This document shows positions 62,732-64,000 of a DNA stretch of 64,000 nucleotides, in pieces. The stretch comes from Flavobacterium psychrotolerans (GTDB lineage Bacteria; Bacteroidota; Bacteroidia; Flavobacteriales; Flavobacteriaceae). The notes beneath the pieces are model-generated. The model saw only the letters and a program-made list of their open reading frames with translations. It searched no databases and was not told where the DNA came from. Both the position numbers and the translations under genes were made by a program. Location: assembly GCF_003097635.1 (NCBI RefSeq), contig NZ_QCZI01000015.1, positions 17,148 through 81,147 on the forward strand, read 5' to 3'. Within the stretch, counting starts at the first letter, position 1, and every line of letters begins with the position of its first letter.

Positions 62732-63565
62732 ATGTCAAACATCTATTTAGGCTACCATTTCACAGTTGAACCAAAGGAGCTGGGTTCGGAAATTCTTGTT
62801 GCTGAATTGGGCGAACTACCTTTTGAAAGTTTTGAGGAAAATGAATTTGGCGTAACGGCATACATTCAGAAACAATTGTGGAATGAAAACGTCCTTGAAG
62901 AGGTTCAGATTTTAAATTCCCCAGAATTCGTGATTTCCTATAAAATTGAAGAAATCGAGCAAGTAAACTGGAATGAAGAATGGGAAAAAAATTTCGAAGC
63001 CATTGATGTGGACGGAAACTGTCACGTTCGCGCTCCTTTTCATCCAAAAACCGAGGCCGAATTTGATATTGTCATAGAACCAAAAATGAGTTTTGGTACG
63101 GGTCATCACGAAACAACCCACATGATGATTCAGCATCTATTGGAAACTGACGTTACGGGAATGAAAACCCTCGATATGGGTTGCGGAACCGCAATTCTCG
63201 CCATTCTTGCTGAAATGAAAGGGGCACAACCAATCGATGCCATAGATATTGACAACTGGTGTTACCTGAATTCCATAGAAAATGCCGAACGCAATGATTG
63301 CAAACATATTATGGTATACGAAGGCGATGCTGCTTTGTTGAAAGATAAAAAATATGATTTGATTATTGCCAACATCAACCGAAATATTTTGTTGAACGAC
63401 ATGCAAAGCTATGTAGACTGCCTGAATCCCAAAGGTACCATACTATTTAGCGGATTTTATGAAGAAGACATCCCTTTTATTGACGCTTCATGCACGGAAA
63501 AAGGATTAACGTATGTTAAAAAACTGAAAAGAAACAATTGGGTTTCATTAAAATACGTAAATTAG
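62732..63565 (+). CDS. prmA: ribosomal protein L11 methyltransferase
   Basis: Trimethylates lysines of ribosomal protein L11. I chose the ATG at 62732 (MSNIYLGYHFTVEPKELGSE), giving 277 residues; an upstream in-frame ATG at 62693 would place the start inside the promoter. The N-terminal domain is followed by VNWNEEWEKNFEAIDV and MSFGTGHHETTHMMIQHLLE. The SAM-binding motif is KTLDMGCGTAILAILAEMKG, and the catalytic stretch is YDLIIANINRNILLNDM. All PrmA hallmarks are present. Confidence 0.96.
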   Translation: MSNIYLGYHFTVEPKELGSEILVAELGELPFESFEENEFGVTAYIQKQLWNENVLEEVQILNSPEFVISYKIEEIEQVNWNEEWEKNFEAIDVDGNCHVRAPFHPKTEAEFDIVIEPKMSFGTGHHETTHMMIQHLLETDVTGMKTLDMGCGTAILAILAEMKGAQPIDAIDIDNWCYLNSIENAERNDCKHIMVYEGDAALLKDKKYDLIIANINRNILLNDMQSYVDCLNPKGTILFSGFYEEDIPFIDASCTEKGLTYVKKLKRNNWVSLKYVN

Positions 63566-63633
63566 CTTTGAAATATTTCAGAACGCAGATTTCGGAATCT
63601 AAATAGTCTAAGAATCTAATAACCTAAAAAAAG

Positions 63634-63909
63634 ATGGCAACTATTGAAAAAACAAAAAACGAAACTTCTGTACTTGAGGCTGTCGGCATCAACAACGAAA
63701 TTATTTTGTTTAATGACGATGTGAACACTTTTGATCATGTTATAGAAACTTTGATTGATGTTTGCAACCATACTTCTGAACAAGCGGAACAATGTGCAAT
63801 TTTGGTTCATTATAAAGGAAAATGCACGGTAAAAACGGGTTCGTTTGAAGAATTAAAACCACAATGCTCACAACTGCTTCAGGCAGGCTTAAGCGCAGAA
63901 ATAATATAA
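63634..63909 (+). CDS. clpS: ATP-dependent Clp protease adaptor ClpS
   Basis: Small adaptor that delivers N-degron substrates to a ClpA- or ClpC-type unfoldase. It has 91 residues. The fold-defining stretch is ILFNDDVNTFDHVIETLIDV followed by CNHTSEQAEQCAILVHYKGK, which contain the Asn-Asp-Asp and His elements of the N-degron pocket. The partner unfoldase is probably ClpC, encoded at 7316 in this window. It lies 68 bp after prmA. Confidence 0.93.
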   Translation: MATIEKTKNETSVLEAVGINNEIILFNDDVNTFDHVIETLIDVCNHTSEQAEQCAILVHYKGKCTVKTGSFEELKPQCSQLLQAGLSAEII

Positions 63910-63928
63910 AAAAATCCCGATAATAGAC

Positions 63929-64000
63929 TGAACCCAAAAGTTTGGACAAATTTATAATTAATTTTGATAATAATGGGCACGATATTGTATCGGGCTCATT
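63929..64000. other. possible edge of an insertion sequence
   Basis: TGAACCCAAAAGTTTGGACA (63929-63948) resembles the terminal repeats of IS3-family elements (pattern TGAAC...AAAGTT-GGACA). The last 29 bases form a hairpin, with CGATA/TATCG around TTG and outer arms AATGGGC/GGCTCATT. The transposase, if any, would be beyond the window. Terminal similarity is from memory of the family, so the call is weak. Confidence 0.3.

Overview
The window is a stretch of chromosome from a member of the Flavobacteriaceae, most likely a Flavobacterium-type organism. The evidence is low GC content, Bacteroidota-style promoters (TAnnTTTG at -7), a type IX secretion sorting domain, Pur-alpha/DUF3276 and BT_3928-type proteins, a long NusB, a MutS2 without Smr domain, ClpC with ClpS, and the gene neighbourhoods pyrR-pyrB-rnz, folP-DUF1599-DoxX-tpiA-prmA-clpS and gyrA-TPR protein. 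No rRNA or tRNA gene, CRISPR array or prophage was seen.

Layout. 0-3 kb: a MacA-type efflux adaptor, an exported protein, and a small secreted protein behind a sigma-54-like promoter. 3-13.4 kb: housekeeping genes (TPR protein, gyrA, clpC, a RimK-type ligase fused to a zinc-protease-like domain, DUF421, hutH). 13.5-18.6 kb: the threonine operon thrA-thrB-thrC, preceded by an unannotated threonine-rich leader peptide whose hairpins suggest attenuation. 18.7-25.8 kb: an accessory, repeat-rich zone holding a Tat-signal methyltransferase with a membrane-anchored FAD oxidase, a decayed RAYT transposase bracketed by its REP palindromes, a small XRE-like protein with an array of eight 43-bp tandem repeats upstream, nnrD, and a 215-bp MITE-like element with 6-bp target duplications. 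25.8-31.4 kb: a copper P-type ATPase, an orphan PAS protein and a T9SS cargo protein with internal repeats. 31.5-49.8 kb: mostly core genes (pepT, yajC, nusB, an ABC exporter, DUF3276, ychJ, a SUI1 factor, nucleoside phosphorylase, ung, mutS2, pdxH, rnz, pyrB, pyrR). 50.2-56.1 kb: the most interesting region. 56.1-64 kb: core genes (rlmH, folP, a DoxX-type protein, tpiA, prmA, clpS), ending in what may be the edge of an insertion sequence.

The candidate undescribed system lies at 50.2-56.1 kb. A NarL-type response regulator is followed by a fusion of an alpha-oxoamine synthase with a GNAT/FemAB-like acyltransferase, then two overlapping paralogous STAS-like proteins, then a HisKA_3 histidine kinase whose PAS region carries a CX2CX2CX2C cluster. 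Between the STAS-like pair and the kinase lies a run of palindromic TAGG...CCTA boxes spaced 21-22 bp apart, which looks like an operator array. The whole reads as a self-regulated, possibly redox- or metal-sensing two-component system controlling synthesis of an acylated amino-ketone product (lipid or signal). The product and the stimulus are inference only.
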